A DNA stretch of 64,000 nucleotides from Mytilus trossulus. Lineage: Eukaryota > Mollusca > Bivalvia > Mytilida > Mytilidae. The stretch is taken from positions 35,579,883 to 35,643,882 of the forward strand of contig NC_086386.1 in the NCBI RefSeq assembly GCF_036588685.1. Reading direction: 5' to 3'. Below, in pieces: positions 44,101-56,141 of the stretch. The stretch's first letter is position 1. Every line of letters begins with the position of its first letter. Both the position numbers and the translations under genes were made by a program. Under the pieces are notes generated by a model. It made no database searches. It was not told the DNA's origin and saw nothing but the letters and a program-made list of their open reading frames with translations.

Positions 44101-46527
44101 CTTGGTGTCTTTTTTGTTTTGGTGATGTGTAATACAATGCCATGAAGTGTCTGTGTTGCTGTTACATATTGTTCTGTTTTGTTTCAGTCAGAAAAGTTAG
44201 GCCATTTTCAACAGTTTTTTTTAATTTTGTAACATAACTGTACTAGAGATGGGGTTTGGTGCCAGCAAACTAGTTTAAACCCGCCACATTATGTATATAC
44301 ATGCCCCAAGTCAGATGCCTGTAATTAAGTGGTTATCGTCTGTTGATGTGTACCATATTTGTTTTTGTTAATTTTTTTGTACATAAGTCCGTTAGTTTTC
44401 TCGTTTGAATTGATTTACATTCTTCATTTCGAGACTTTATATAGCCGACTATATGGCATGGGTAATTGTTGAAGTTGCACAGTCTTCGTTGTTATATAAA
44501 AAGAAGATGTGGTATGATTGCCAATGAGACAACTATCCACAAAAGACCAAAACGACACAGACATTAGCAATAACAGGTCACCATACGGCCTTCAAAAATG
44601 AGCAAAGCTCATACCGCATAGTCAGCTATAAAAGGCCCCGATAAGGCAATGGAAAACAATTCAAACAAAAAATTTAAACTAACGGCCTTATTTATGTAAA
44701 AAAAATGAACGAAAAACAAATATGTAACACATAAACAAACGACAACCACTGAATTTCCAGGCTCCTGACTTTGGACAGGCATATACATAAAAATGTGGCG
44801 GGGTTAAACATGTTAGCGAGATCCCAACCCTCCCCCTAACCTGGGACAGTGGTATAACAGTACAACATAAGAACGAACTATAAAAATCATTTGAAAAAGG
44901 CTTAACTCATCAGATGGACAAAATACACGTAGAAAGGTTCGTTGTTGTTGTTATACACCAATTCATCATCCTTATCTGATTTGTGAAAAAAATAACAAAT
45001 AATCAGCTTTTGTAATAGGTACATTTACATTTTTCTTGTTGTTGTTGTTGTTCTGCTTGTTCTTGTTCTTGTTCTTCTTGTTTTTGTTTTTGTTTTTGTT
45101 TTTGTTCTTGTTCTTGTTCTTGTTCTTCTTGTTTTTGTTTTTGTTTTTGTTCTTGTTCTTGTTCTTCTTGTTCTTGTTCTTGTTCTTGTTCTTGTTCTTG
45201 TTCTTCTTGTTCTTGTTCTTGTTCTTGTTCTTCTTGTTCTTGTTCTTGTTCTTGTTCTTGTTCTTCTTTTTCTTGTTCTTCTTTTATTATGAATACAATC
45301 TTATTATTACAGGAAATGACAATCTTCACACAATTCTATCTAGAAAGAACTACACATTGCGGATAGACCTGGAGGACTGGACAAACGAGAATCGATATGC
45401 AGAGTACAACACATTCCATGTAGGAAATGAAACAACAAATTATGTACTTTCAATTGGTGAATACAATGGAACAGCTGGTAGGTGTAGACAAATTAAATCG
45501 AATCTATCATAAACAGTGTTTACCCATAGTAACTAGTATGTGAACAAAACAATCATATATAAATCAGTATAATGTTATATTCACATGTATATGAAATTTG
45601 TTTTAGAGCTAGACAAATTGAGAATGGAAATGGGGAATGTGTCAAAGAGACAACAAACCGACCAAAGAGCAGAAAACAACCGATCGAAGGCCACTAAAGG
45701 CTCTTCAATACAGAGAGAAAATCCCACACTCGGAGGTGTGCTTCGACTGGCCCTAAACAAAAATGTATACTAGTTCAGTTATAATGGACGTCATTCTAAA
45801 CTTCGGAAGAAATAAAATAAACAAAGTGTCGATTAGTTTACCATCTTGAATATATAGTTTTATAAGAAGTGTACATCATGCTCATACTTTAATTTGGAAT
45901 TCTATGCAATGCCTTCTATATTTCTATTGTAAGATATAGTCTTATATTTTTTTTTATGTCAGCATATATGGTTGCGATTTAATTATAAATACAGGGTGAA
46001 TCTATTAAAAAATCATGATCTTGAACAAATAAATACAGACGGAGTTTATGTAACATTTCTGTAACAAACTCATATTTATATTTTTACTACATAATTCGTG
46101 TAGTTGGTTTTCTCGTTTGATTTATTTTTACATTTTGTCATACCGATGCAACTTACTATACATGAGGCATGGGTTCTGTTGATAATAAGAGTCAAAGTTG
46201 CCTGTAAAAATCCAGTTGGAAAGAACCGCAAAATACATGGTTATTGTTTTAATTCCAGGCGATTCCATGAAGGGGGAACGGTATTCGAAGGAGCTTGATG
46301 GCATGCAGTTCAGTACGTATGATCGCGATAGCAGCATCTGTACTAAGCGTCTGAGATCTGGATGGTGGCATAATGTATGCACTGACGCAAACCTGAATGG
46401 TCAATACTACCCAGGAGTAAATCACACCAACGCAATTGATACTATCTTCTGGTGGACATGGCATCCTGATTTTATTCCACTGAAGTCCGTTACTATGAAA
46501 ATAAAGTCCCGACTGAGACAGACATAA
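41184..46527 (+). CDS. Fibrinogen-related protein with PAN/apple-like region (FREP-like lectin)
   Basis: Five exons: 41184-41469, 42653-42768, 43660-43756, 45313-45477 and 46259-46527; phases 1, 0, 1, 1, all GT/AG; total 933 nt, 310 aa. Residues 1 to about 17 form a signal peptide ([14 protein letters not shown]), so the product is secreted. Residues about 30-90 are a Cys-rich PAN/apple-like region ([18 protein letters not shown]). From about residue 100 is a full fibrinogen C-terminal domain: [93 protein letters not shown] and [16 protein letters not shown]. Such proteins bind carbohydrate or acetylated ligands and act in mollusc immunity (family knowledge). The Ca-site motif usually reads DxDND; here it is DRDSS, so calcium binding may be changed. 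Paired domain cysteines are kept. A likely ATTAAA poly(A) signal is at 46858-46863. Confidence 0.9.
41523..41588. mobile_element. Perfect 66-bp hairpin with 9-bp target-site duplication
   Basis: Left arm 41523-41553 and right arm 41558-41588 are exact reverse complements (31 bp each) around a 4-nt loop CTAC. Both sides carry ACTCTTCGG (41514-41522 and 41589-41597), a 9-bp direct repeat typical of Mutator-type insertion. It sits 53 nt past the donor of exon 1 of the fibrinogen-related gene. Confidence 0.8.
43078..43475. repeat. Two family B copies in opposite orientation
   Basis: 43078-43258 is a plus copy ('aagggggcagccgtgaaaga') and 43354-43475 a minus copy ('ggcgtgcttcagctggcccc'), about 95 bp apart. 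They form a loose inverted pair inside intron 2 of the fibrinogen-related gene. Confidence 0.65.
44499..44930 (+). repeat. Family A copy 4, nearly full length
   Basis: Closely matches the copy at 5058-5480 over its full length, including the 3' 'aggcttaactcatcagatgg' end. It lies in intron 3 of the fibrinogen-related gene. Confidence 0.75.
45037..45284 (+). repeat. TTGTTC/TTGTTT hexanucleotide microsatellite
   Basis: About 250 nt of TTGTTC, TTGTTT and TTCTTG units, pyrimidine-rich on the coding strand, ending about 28 nt before the acceptor of exon 4 (45311-45312). Long ORFs on both strands here are translations of the repeat (poly-Leu/Phe and poly-Glu/Gln). Confidence 0.9.
45623..45795 (-). 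repeat. Family B copy in intron 4 of the fibrinogen-related gene
   Basis: Reverse-orientation copy ('aatgtgtcaaagagacaaca' and 'ggtgtgcttcgactggccct'). A similar inverted copy lies at 47474-47667 downstream of the gene. Confidence 0.65.
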
Positions 46528-48340
46528 CTGTACCGTCAGTTAGTGAACTCATAAGATAGTTTTAACAATATACTGTCAAACTATATAATATCTGTAGTTC
46601 ATGCTTAAATAGATCGTTATTTATATATAAAAAAAAACCCATTATATTTGTGTTTCTTAAACTACTAAACCAATTTAAACTATTATTATTTATATGTTGT
46701 TTACATACGTAGATGACCCTTCTAAATACAATGTAGTTAAATGTATTTAGAGTGTTTCGACATATCCCATATAACTTGATCAAAGTAAATGCTATACTGA
46801 TATTCATGACAGGTGGTTATTTCCAAAATCTTATTTAATGCTATATTGTCGAACAGCATTAAAGTTAGATGTGCTGAAACTTCTGCTCAGAAATATCGGG
46901 ATAAAATCATCTTCTTTTTTTTTTTTTTTTATCATACATAGAAATGGACTGCAGATACATTGCTTTTAATCACTGAAGATTATTCCAGATTGCTTTATAT
47001 ATGAAATAATCAACTTTACACTAACTTTAGTATTAAACTTTGCATACTACATTTGTAGTAGTATAGAATATCCACATGACTATATTTGTATCTGTTTTGA
47101 TTGGAGGACGTCTGAATCAAAATGAGTAAACCGATACTTCCAATTGTAAAATAATACATGTTGATGAGCTGTAAGTTAAAACATAGAAATGTGTTGTTCA
47201 TTCATTTTATTTAAACATGCTAAAACCACATAAAATGAAGCTAATAGATATCAAAGGTATCAGGAATATAATTTAATACGCCAGACTCGCGTTTCGTCTA
47301 CATAAGACTCATCAGGGACGCTTAGAAGTACAAAGTTAGACGAGTTGTATATATAAATATACTTATTTTCTGTGACTGTGTCTTACATTAATTTGTAGGA
47401 TCCTTTACAATAGATAATTTAGCTGATCTGTAAGAATAACATCTTCATGCCTTATATATCATGTACTTTATAAAATTGAGAATGGAAATGGGGAATGTGT
47501 CAAAGAGACAACAACCCGACCAAAATAAAAAAACACAACAGCAGAAGGTCACCAACAGGTCTTCAATGTAGCGAGAAATTCCCGCACCCGGAGGCGTCCT
47601 TCAGCTGGCCCCTAAACAAATATATACTAGTTCAGTGATAATGAACGCCATACTAATTTCCAAATTGTACACAAGAAACTAAAATTTAAATAATACAAGA
47701 CTAACAAAGGCCAGAGTTTAGTACGACTCTAGATTAAAACTGACGTGAAAAGGTAACACCCGGCCACCGGAAGCTTCATTTTTATGAAGCCCAGGTGTTC
47801 GTGTGGGCTAGCGGGACGGCTACAGTGCAGTCTATTTGGTGTCACGATATTTCAGTAGCATGGGTTCGAATCCCGGCGAGGGAAGAACAAAAAAAAATGC
47901 AAAAGCAAATTTACAGAACTAACATTTTTGGGTTCATGTTTAGACGAGTTGTATATATACATACGTCTAAACATCAATATATTCGTAAAACAAAATAAAT
48001 TGTTGTTAGAACTTAAAATTCACCAAGTGCTTTTTGTCATGATATAGAAGTCTCTTCATGGTATATATTGTTAAGTTGTAAATTACAGAAATATTCTATA
48101 ATGCTATTGCCACTACATATATAACAGCATTTGTTCCTTACAAAACATATATTATGGCATTAGATATAACAAAGTTTCCAACAGAAATTCTAATATGGAT
48201 TCAAAGATATAAATTGAAAACGAACCTGCGTGTGAAATTGAAAGAAAGGAAATTAGACCTTTATTAAAATCAAAACCGATCATACAAGGCTTTTTATAAT
48301 CATGTGATCAGAAAATAACAGCAATATAGAAAAATATTAA
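46528..48340. other. Intergenic DNA between the fibrinogen-related and cGAS-like genes
   Basis: Contains a family C copy (47250-47335), an inverted family B copy (47474-47667) and a tRNA-like SINE (47790-47890). The rest is AT-rich without a gene signal. Confidence 0.55.
47790..47890 (+). repeat. tRNA-derived SINE head
   Basis: 'gtgggctagcgggacggct' resembles box A and 'gggttcgaatcccggcg' is a near-canonical box B. No cloverleaf forms fully, so this is a SINE rather than a tRNA gene. A related decayed copy is at 22327-22440. Confidence 0.6.
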
Positions 48341-48491
48341 TTTGAAAATTAGCGCCTTATAAGATCACGTGATTATTTAAACGCACTATTAAAGTAAATA
48401 ATAATATCGTGTGTGTACGTGTTTTTTTATGGCATTTAACATATGTGTCTATCATGTCTATGTTCTAAAGAAAATGAACTATCTTTGAAAG
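48341..48491 (+). promoter_or_regulatory. Promoter block and non-coding exon 1 of cGAS-like copy 1
   Basis: Conserved with 56883-57032: 'tttgaaaattagcgcct', an E-box CACGTG (48366-48371), then the TATA-like TATTTAA (48374-48380). Exon 1 ends at 48491 with AAAG|GTAAGC. An in-frame TGA lies two codons before the junction, so the exon is 5' UTR. It has a short upstream ORF starting 'atggcatttaac'. Confidence 0.6.
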
Positions 48492-48746
48492 GTAAGCATC
48501 TTAAGAAACTTTCAATTTGATTATTTGTTACGATGACATGCATGACGAGCATTGATATTTCTATGTTAACAAACAGTAACAGGAAATTGGTTTCGTTGAA
48601 ACAAAACAAGTTTGAAAATATAATCGTAGTTAAAAATATTTCGAGCTACTTTCATTTTCAAAAAATATATGATTAATGTTAATGTTTCGTTGTTAAATTA
48701 CTTATTTAGTTTTAGAGTGTCTAAACTCTGTATTAGACACTCTAAA

Positions 48747-49227
48747 AACTATGCTAAATTGGTACAGGATATTTAAAACACATGGTGGGTTGAACCCAAT
48801 GTGATGACTAGCCAAACATCCCGCTTATATGGATGGCAATTATAAAAATACCACTAAACTCTGTAGTATATATAGGTAAACATTTAATCTATTATTTCAA
48901 TACCCAATTCACGCAGTTAATTTATTGCAGAAATTTAACCAATGAAAGGATTAAAGTAAGCCCGTTTTATATTTATTCCAATCCAAATTATCTAAACAAA
49001 TTAATAATCGTATATTGAAAATCTATATTCTTTATACATGAAATCAATTTTTTTTATTGGAAGTGCAGCACACATTGAAACAAACCATTTTTATCAAAAA
49101 CACTGCCATATTCTTAACTATGCTAAATTGGTACAGGATATTTAAAACACATGGTGGGTTGAACCCAATGTGATGACTAGCCAAACATCCCGCTTATATG
49201 GATGGCAATTATAAAAATACCACTAAA
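48747..49227 (+). repeat. Perfect 112-bp direct repeat pair
   Basis: 48747-48858 and 49116-49227 are identical over 112 bp (start 'aactatgctaaattggtac', end 'aataccactaaa'), 257 bp apart. The first copy is bracketed by TAAACTCTGTA at 48722-48732 and 48855-48865. Both lie in the single intron of cGAS-like copy 1; the intron of copy 2 lacks them. Confidence 0.85.
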
Positions 49228-49756
49228 AAGACAACATAACGTGACAGGAATACAGTACAAATAAATGCAAGATACAACTAGTATAGAGAAATATAAGATA
49301 TCTATCAGTTTTTAAGATGTATCAATCGGTTTTAAATAAATTTTACCTAGTTAAGAAATATCTTATTTAGTTATATATAGGAACTCTTTTTTTTCAATAA
49401 ATATAAGACATTATATGTAGTTTATATGTTATCTAATTAATTAACTTTATTATATATCTTGACCCGGATTATTATAGAAACTACTTCGATTAATGATGGT
49501 AACAAAAAATACAAAAACATAGTGCTAGGGTTCGCCTTCGTTTACGATTTGGTGTTAGCGTTTGCTTCGTTTTAAAGGCCCCGTTGTGACTCAGAGGTTA
49601 AGAAAAAAAATAAAAGCATTGGTTACTAGTATTTCTTTTTGTTTTTTAATTGCATGCAGGGATAATTGTGTCATGCATTAATACATTCTGTCTTAATATA
49701 TTAAATTTTCATTGATTTTTATTTTTTTTTATTTATATATATCAATTTAGGTGAAT

Positions 49757-52018
49757 ATGGAGAAAAGTGTATCATACTCTACAAAGGATTGGGATGATGT
49801 TCCAGACGTTCCTCTTCTCCACGTGTCATATCTCATTCATATATTATTACCAAGACGCCATTTTGGGCATGATCGACTTCTGATAAAAAAAACCCAGAAA
49901 ATTCTTGAAAGACTTTCCTATGTAAAGGAGTTTATTCCAGACAAGTTACACATTGTTCCTGTCGGAAGTAAGTTAGAAGGTTGTGGGATACCAGTTGCTG
50001 TCAGATTGACTGATGAACCATATATTGAATATATGTCTGATTTCGACGTAATGCTTGTGCGAGATGAATTCTCGACTTTGACCAAAGAATTTGAAAAAGA
50101 TGGAACGAAAATGTCAGTTTTTATTGAGACTGCTCAAACTCACCCTGGATATGGACGTGTACGGTTCGCTTCTACAGTGAAACATGGCACAAACATGACA
50201 AACAACACACTGATACATCACGGTGGTCAATCAGATGAATATTATTTGAACTTTTCTGCGATAATGCGCGAACAGGCTGACATGATGGCAACACATACAA
50301 ATGATGGTTTGAACTATAATCAACATGGTCCAGCCATTACTGCAGACGACCCAGTGCCTATGACACTGGAAAGATTGAAAACAACAAAACTGATTTACCC
50401 CCTAGACTGTATATTTGCTATTCCTTGTAATTCGTGGCCAGAATGTGCAATACCATGGATTAAGCGAAAACGCACTAATGATTGGCTGTAAATTGACACT
50501 ATTAACTTGATTATATCCGCGGGATTCCATATGGTACCAGTAGCTCACCGATTAAGCAGTAATCCTGAAATTGAGTGGAGACTGTCATTTGCAAATGCTG
50601 AAAAAATACTGGCTGAACAGGCGGTCACTTCAGCGCAACGACAATGTTATAGTTATCTTAAAATCTTACGTAAACATACTATGGAGGAAGACACTAAATT
50701 TTCATCTTATTACCTTAAAAACGTATTTTTATATTGTTGTGAAGAATTACCAGTTCGAATTTGGGAGGAAAACCCTGCTGGATGTGTTTTGTACATGCTA
50801 GATATTCTTTTAGAATGCGTTCAAAAAAGAAACATCCCTAGTTACTTTTTACCAGAAAATAACTTGATAGATTATTTAGATGATGCGGAATTACAATCCA
50901 TCGAATCAGCTTTTCAAACAATCCGTTGTAATCCGATTGCACCAATTTTAGAATTCACAGATTCAAGAATGTTCTGTTATGGTCAGGAAAGCTTAAGTTA
51001 TAGGACAACTTTCCGAAGCATTGTTCAGCTAGTACTAAATGAAATTGTTTCAATTAAAGATGTTGATATTGGTAGAACCGTCTTAGGTTGCTTCACTGAT
51101 ATCCAATATAACATTGCAATAGTGATGCTTGGCGAGAAGCGGACATCGTTTTCATACCATTTGGATTTTTATCACCATTTTGTACAGAAATATATACAGA
51201 TGTCTTTTGTGGAATATGTTAATTATATGGGTATAGTTTTAGAAAAGCCTTCTTATGCGTTAACGTTTTATGAGAAATGTTTGGCTGGGGTAGAAAACTT
51301 CACAGAACTTGAATATTTGAAAGGAAATATGGCATGCATGTGTTTTGCTTTATCACTAACTCATGATGATAAATCGAAAGAAAGAAAATTGCGATTATAC
51401 TAAGCAGAGAATATTTACAACGAAGTACTGCAAAATAGTGGTATTCATTATGCTAGCACCATTAACTTTGCAAACTTTCTATGTTATAGCGAAAGATGGA
51501 AAGATGTAATTCAGTTGCTTGAAAAATTCATTGAGGCAGAGAGAAAACGACCATCGTCAATGCATAACAGTTATCACCCTAACGAATCTATAACACTGAA
51601 TCTTCAGCTTCAAATGGAGGTCAAATATCGAGGCTGCTTCTTTGCAAGTTCTTTGTCATTTGCATATTATTTCCTAATAAAAGCAGCTATTGCAATAAAG
51701 TTGCCAAAAGTGTTAGATATTATGGAAAGCTTTGAAATGCACGGCCATTCTGTGAACAGTTATGGAGATCATAGACTTCTAGAATATATTAGACTTGACA
51801 CTAAAGAATACATTCTATCAGAGCTAGCTTTTTCCTACAGCTCTTATTTGCAACGAACACCGGCTAAAAAGCCACATCGGGTTGTAAACCTGAAAACAGA
51901 TTTCAAATATTGTCTCATCGTAGCTTATCTGCTATATGACAATGCTGCTAAAGCAACAAATTTACTTTTCAAAAGGAGATTCCTGTGTATTGATACAAGT
52001 GACCTTTACTTGTTTTGA
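49757..52018 (+). pseudogene. cGAS-like (Mab-21 domain) gene, copy 1, decayed
   Basis: Coding exon starts after TTTAG at 49750; ATG at 49757. Collinear with the intact copy at 58959-61211. The nucleotidyltransferase residues are all present: GS at residues 70-71, DFD at 95-97, and a third Asp in PLDCIFAIPCNSWP. Lesions: TAA at 50489-50491 (GCA in copy 2), TAA at 51401-51403 (CAA in copy 2), a 48-nt in-frame deletion near 51840, and loss of the original stop, which adds about 14 codons. The frame is otherwise open from start to end. From the first ATG it would give 244 aa, holding the catalytic residues but lacking the helical half. The AATAAA signal present in copy 2 is altered here. Confidence 0.88.
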
Positions 52019-52151
52019 CAATGATCCGTTTACAGTTTGTTTGCTAATTCTTTTACACAGTAAATAAGTATGAAAAAGCATACATGCATTGTTATGTATT
52101 TGACACAAAATGTATAAAGAAAACTAATATATCAATTAGGAATTATTGTAT

Positions 52152-52604
52152 TAGAATCATATTCAAAACAGTGTGTTCCTGGCCTTTGATTGACGACCTA
52201 AATTATCCCATTGACTGGGACAGATTAGGTGAACGTTTGTCGGTAGCAATCACTGCTCACTATATAGCTATGTACTTGTTAAAGACACTGAATATGTGGG
52301 GTCACCAAAGGTTCTCAACACCTAAATAACGCAATTCGTAAAACGAATCCGGAATAATACGATGTGTTGATGTATATCAATAATATAAATCAAAACATAA
52401 AGGTTATTCCTGAATAATTTTTCGAATTATATTATTATTTAAGGCGTTAAGAACCTTTGGTGACCCCACAGTTTAAATCCTATAATAAGTAGGAAGTGAG
52501 AAATGGTCGTTACAAACAAACGTTCACCTAATCTGTCCCAGTCAAAGGGATAATTGAGGTCGTCAATCAATGGCCAGGACCACACTGTTTTGAATATGAT
52601 TCTA
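52152..52604. mobile_element. Large inverted repeat (about 170-bp arms, 115-bp loop)
   Basis: Left arm 52152-52325 and right arm 52441-52604 are imperfect reverse complements sharing 'agaatcatattcaaaacagt' at the outer and 'tgtggggtcaccaaaggttc' at the inner edge. Each arm reads as a similar peptide (CSWPLIDDLNYP / WSWPLIDDLNYP), one per strand. It interrupts the 3' flank of cGAS-like copy 1: homology to the flank of copy 2 stops before it and resumes at about 52730. Foldback-type insertion. Confidence 0.75.
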
Positions 52605-54880
52605 TGAGGAAATGAAACATGTGACTCGAAATTTGGATTGGACAAGATAGAAAATATGTCTACACAGAAAGTAGATGTCAAAATATATCAATAAAAAGCC
52701 AGTGTTACTTATATTCGACCCTTAAGTTCAAAGTGTCAAACAAATAATCAGCAGCAATATTTGTAGAATCTGTTTCTCCACGTTGAGACACGAACAATAC
52801 ATTAAGTTACATGAAGCATGCTCAATATCGTATTCATGCAGTTATTTTTCCATTTACAGCAACAGCAAATCACAGCTTACTTACATTTTTTTTTAAAACT
52901 AATTGGATCATACAATACCGTTTGTTGCATTTTTGAAAGATTGAAGTATTTTTGTTAACTTGATTAGAACCACTTCGGTGGTTTCTTGATGGCATTTTCG
53001 TTTCGGGCGCGTGATATCGCAAGACTTAATATGTCTCCAGCAGACTATTATTTATCTTGTATTCTAGGACCTTAAAAATCGAATCAACTTATGTATTGAA
53101 TAAAACAATGCTTCATTTCTCGCTGTAAGATTTGCAAATGGAAGTTCAACACCAAGTACGCTGTCCTGGATCAAGCGAGAAATCAATCAACGATAATCAT
53201 AATTATTTTTCACTGAAGGTTTTCATGAGAAACCTTTATATAAAACTAGGCATATCCAAGAGGACACGTGCAAGACATGAACAAAAGTTTATTTGGTGGG
53301 TTTAAAATAAAACAGGTTTATTGTTTTGTACATAATTCATTTTCTCTATTGTGTGGTTAAACCTTTTGTCATGCCTTTGCATTAAAAAGCTTATTAAACA
53401 GGTATGGGTTCAGTTATTTAAAGCAATTAGAATGGAAATTCTTGTATAAATCATGTTGGAAAGTGCCAGTGTATACATGGTCATTGCTTTAATTTATTAA
53501 GAGTGTTTCGTGACATAAACGTCGTAAAAAGTTAAATCATAAAAATACTGAACTCCGAGAAAAAAAGGAAAGTGCTAAATTAATTGACATAACCAAAAGA
53601 TCAAACACATCAAATGACTGGACAACAACTGTCTTAATCCTGACTTGGAACAGGCAATTTCTTATGCAGAAAATTGTGGATTGAACTTGATTTTAAAGCT
53701 AGGTAAACCTCGCAATTGTTTGACAGTCGCATCAAAATACATTATATTGACAACGTTGCATGAACAAAATAAACAGACAAAATAGGTTAAAATGTCAAAA
53801 AAGGGGGTACAAATGTATACTAGTTAAGTGATAATGGACGTTATACTAAACTCCGTAATATACACAAGAAACTAAAATTAAAAATTATACAAGACTAATA
53901 AAGGCCAGAGGATCCTAACTTCTAACTAACGACCCTTCCCCTATACCTCTAGCCAATGTAGAAAAAATAAACAAGAATTTGCACAATAAAACTTTGTTCA
54001 TAATAAGTCCTAGTCCGATGTCAGAATAGGTAACAAAAGAAATTAATCATAATTACCATGATACACATATGCAGGTGAAGGTGACATATTGCTACTGAGG
54101 TGGGGGAAATTGATAATTTCAAAATCAAAATAATCTTGTTTCTCATATAATAAGATTCTGGTACTGTGATGACTGTGTATGTCAAATCGAGGTATACGTC
54201 TATAAATGAGTCTGTTGTTTCTTTATTTTCTAGTCGTGGTGGATATATTAATGCAATCCAATCAGAAAAGGTTTTGATTGTTAATGGAAAGAACATCATA
54301 AATATATGTGAAATTAAATGATCTGGGGTTTTTAATCTTCTTGTTTTTATGGCAAGTGTCTGAAGTAACTCCGATTGATATAAAAATTTAGAAGAGGTCA
54401 ACAAGAAGAGCGTCGTGTCTTTTATTTCTAGTTCCGGTGAATAAAAGTGAATATGTGTATATACTGGTATTCATCACAGAGGACAGAAAGTTCCTGTCTA
54501 TAACTATATTACAGTGATCCTTTTTCAATGGGAGATACAACGGAAATGTTTTTGATGTATTTCTTTTCTATTTGCGAACTAAGTTATTGATGTGACCTTC
54601 AAGATGCGCACAAACAAAGGTGTTGAACATTTCAGTACAAGAAACCAAGTTACAAAGTGTCAAGGAATGACTTTTATTATGTGCAAATATTTGGTGGAAC
54701 ACACAGTTCAGTAACTGTAGTGCTTACATTACTGATCGGTTTGTCTTGAAGGTGGCACGGTAGTATTTACATTCCAGAATTTAGGTTGCTCTTTTGTGTA
54801 CCATACCTAAGTCAATGTATCTGAACGGTTTGATTGGACAAAAAAAAATATAGGATTAACTGAAAATACCTTATATATTT
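52605..54880. other. Intergenic DNA with repeat family I
   Basis: 52730-52860 still matches the 3' flank of copy 2 (61470-61600). 53812-54030 carries another repeat ('aagactaataaaggccagag', 'cccctatacctctagccaat'), also seen in part at 47640-47730. A 127-codon minus ORF at 54404-54021 has no features I recognise and no splice support. Confidence 0.45.
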
Positions 54881-55100
54881 GTTTTTCGTTCATTTTTTTT
54901 ATATAAATAAGGCCGTGATTTTTTTTCGTTTGAATTGTTTTACATTGTCTTATCGGGGCCTTTTATAGCTGAATATGCGGTATTGGCTGTGCTCATTGTT
55001 GAAGGCCGTATGGTGACCTATAGTTTTTAATGTCTGTGTCATTTTGGTCTCTTGTAGACAGTTGTCTCATTGGCTATCATACCACATCTTCTTTTTTATA
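54880..55100 (-). repeat. Family A copy, inverted
   Basis: Reverse-orientation copy ending 'ggctatcataccacatcttc'. The neighbouring 55.1-56.1 kb shows no gene. Confidence 0.7.
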
Positions 55101-56141
55101 TTTCCCAAACTGAGGGATGAATCAGGTGTAAAAAATATGAAATAATTTTACATACAGATCAAAATGATTTTTTGAGAATTTTTTTAAATTGTGAATTCAC
55201 TGCATGATAAAAACCCTAAAAGTACTAGTGGCCTTAGATTTTTCAAAATAGCAAAAAAAAGTAAACGGTCATGATACACATTCCTTTCTAAATAGTAAAA
55301 TGAAGGTACTTAAGTTAACTGTGAATATGGAATGTTTAGCAGTGTTAGAAAGTGGTGAAAATTCTAAAAAGGCTATCATTATCACTTATTGGAAAGGAAA
55401 TACTACGGTGCCACCTGTAGCTGAGTATGACTATTATCTCAGTTTTATATTTTTCCTGTGTTCATGATTAATATTATTTTATTGGCTCACTTCTATATAT
55501 GTATTAGACATACACTTATAATTGTTTTTTTTAATCTAACTGACTTTATCGTCAAAAAGGCTTATGTGGGTTTTTTTTTATATCCAGAGTAAATGTTACT
55601 TTGTCAATTTATATTGTATAAGATCAGTCTAATGAGTATTGACTATGGACTTCTGTTAAAGGAATTGTTTTCAATCACAACATATGTATTGTTCATTGTT
55701 GTTGACATTTAAAAGCTTATGTCAGATATGTAAGATACTACTAGAATTATCTTTACTTTACAAAACGTCACTTTGCACTACAGTCAGAATTTTTGACTCC
55801 AATCAAGTCTTTAATATTAAATTCTCCAAAATTGCTAAATGGATTTTTAAAATCTTAAACTCATTTTAAAGCTGAAATAAACTTCTTTCTTACTCTCTAT
55901 ATATAAATCAATTTTAAGTTTAATTAATCTCAAAATATAGCGCATTAATTGCCAAAAAGTGGTCTTCCAAATTGGATGAAAATGTCACATTCTTGTCAAA
56001 TGGTAGTAAATATTTGTCATGTTTGTTATCCCTTTAATCAAACATATAAAATCTCCAAAACCATGTCTTAGATTTTTTTTATATATGCCTCCAGTAAGAA
56101 TATATGTTGATTTAAACTCCTGGTGCCGAACCTGATTACAC

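Noticed and set aside
45003..45512. Long ORFs on both strands (poly-Leu/Phe and poly-Glu/Gln)
   Set aside because: They are translations of the hexamer microsatellite; only 45313-45477 is a real exon.
47790..47890. tRNA gene suggested by a near-canonical box B
   Set aside because: No complete cloverleaf or acceptor stem, and a diverged dispersed copy exists; a SINE fits better.
49751..49756. GTG start two codons before the ATG in both cGAS-like copies
   Set aside because: GTG follows the splice acceptor directly; animal translation would start at the ATG, and exon 1 has an in-frame stop just before the junction.
54021..54404. 127-codon minus-strand ORF
   Set aside because: No recognised motif, no splice or promoter support, and it overlaps a dispersed repeat at its end.
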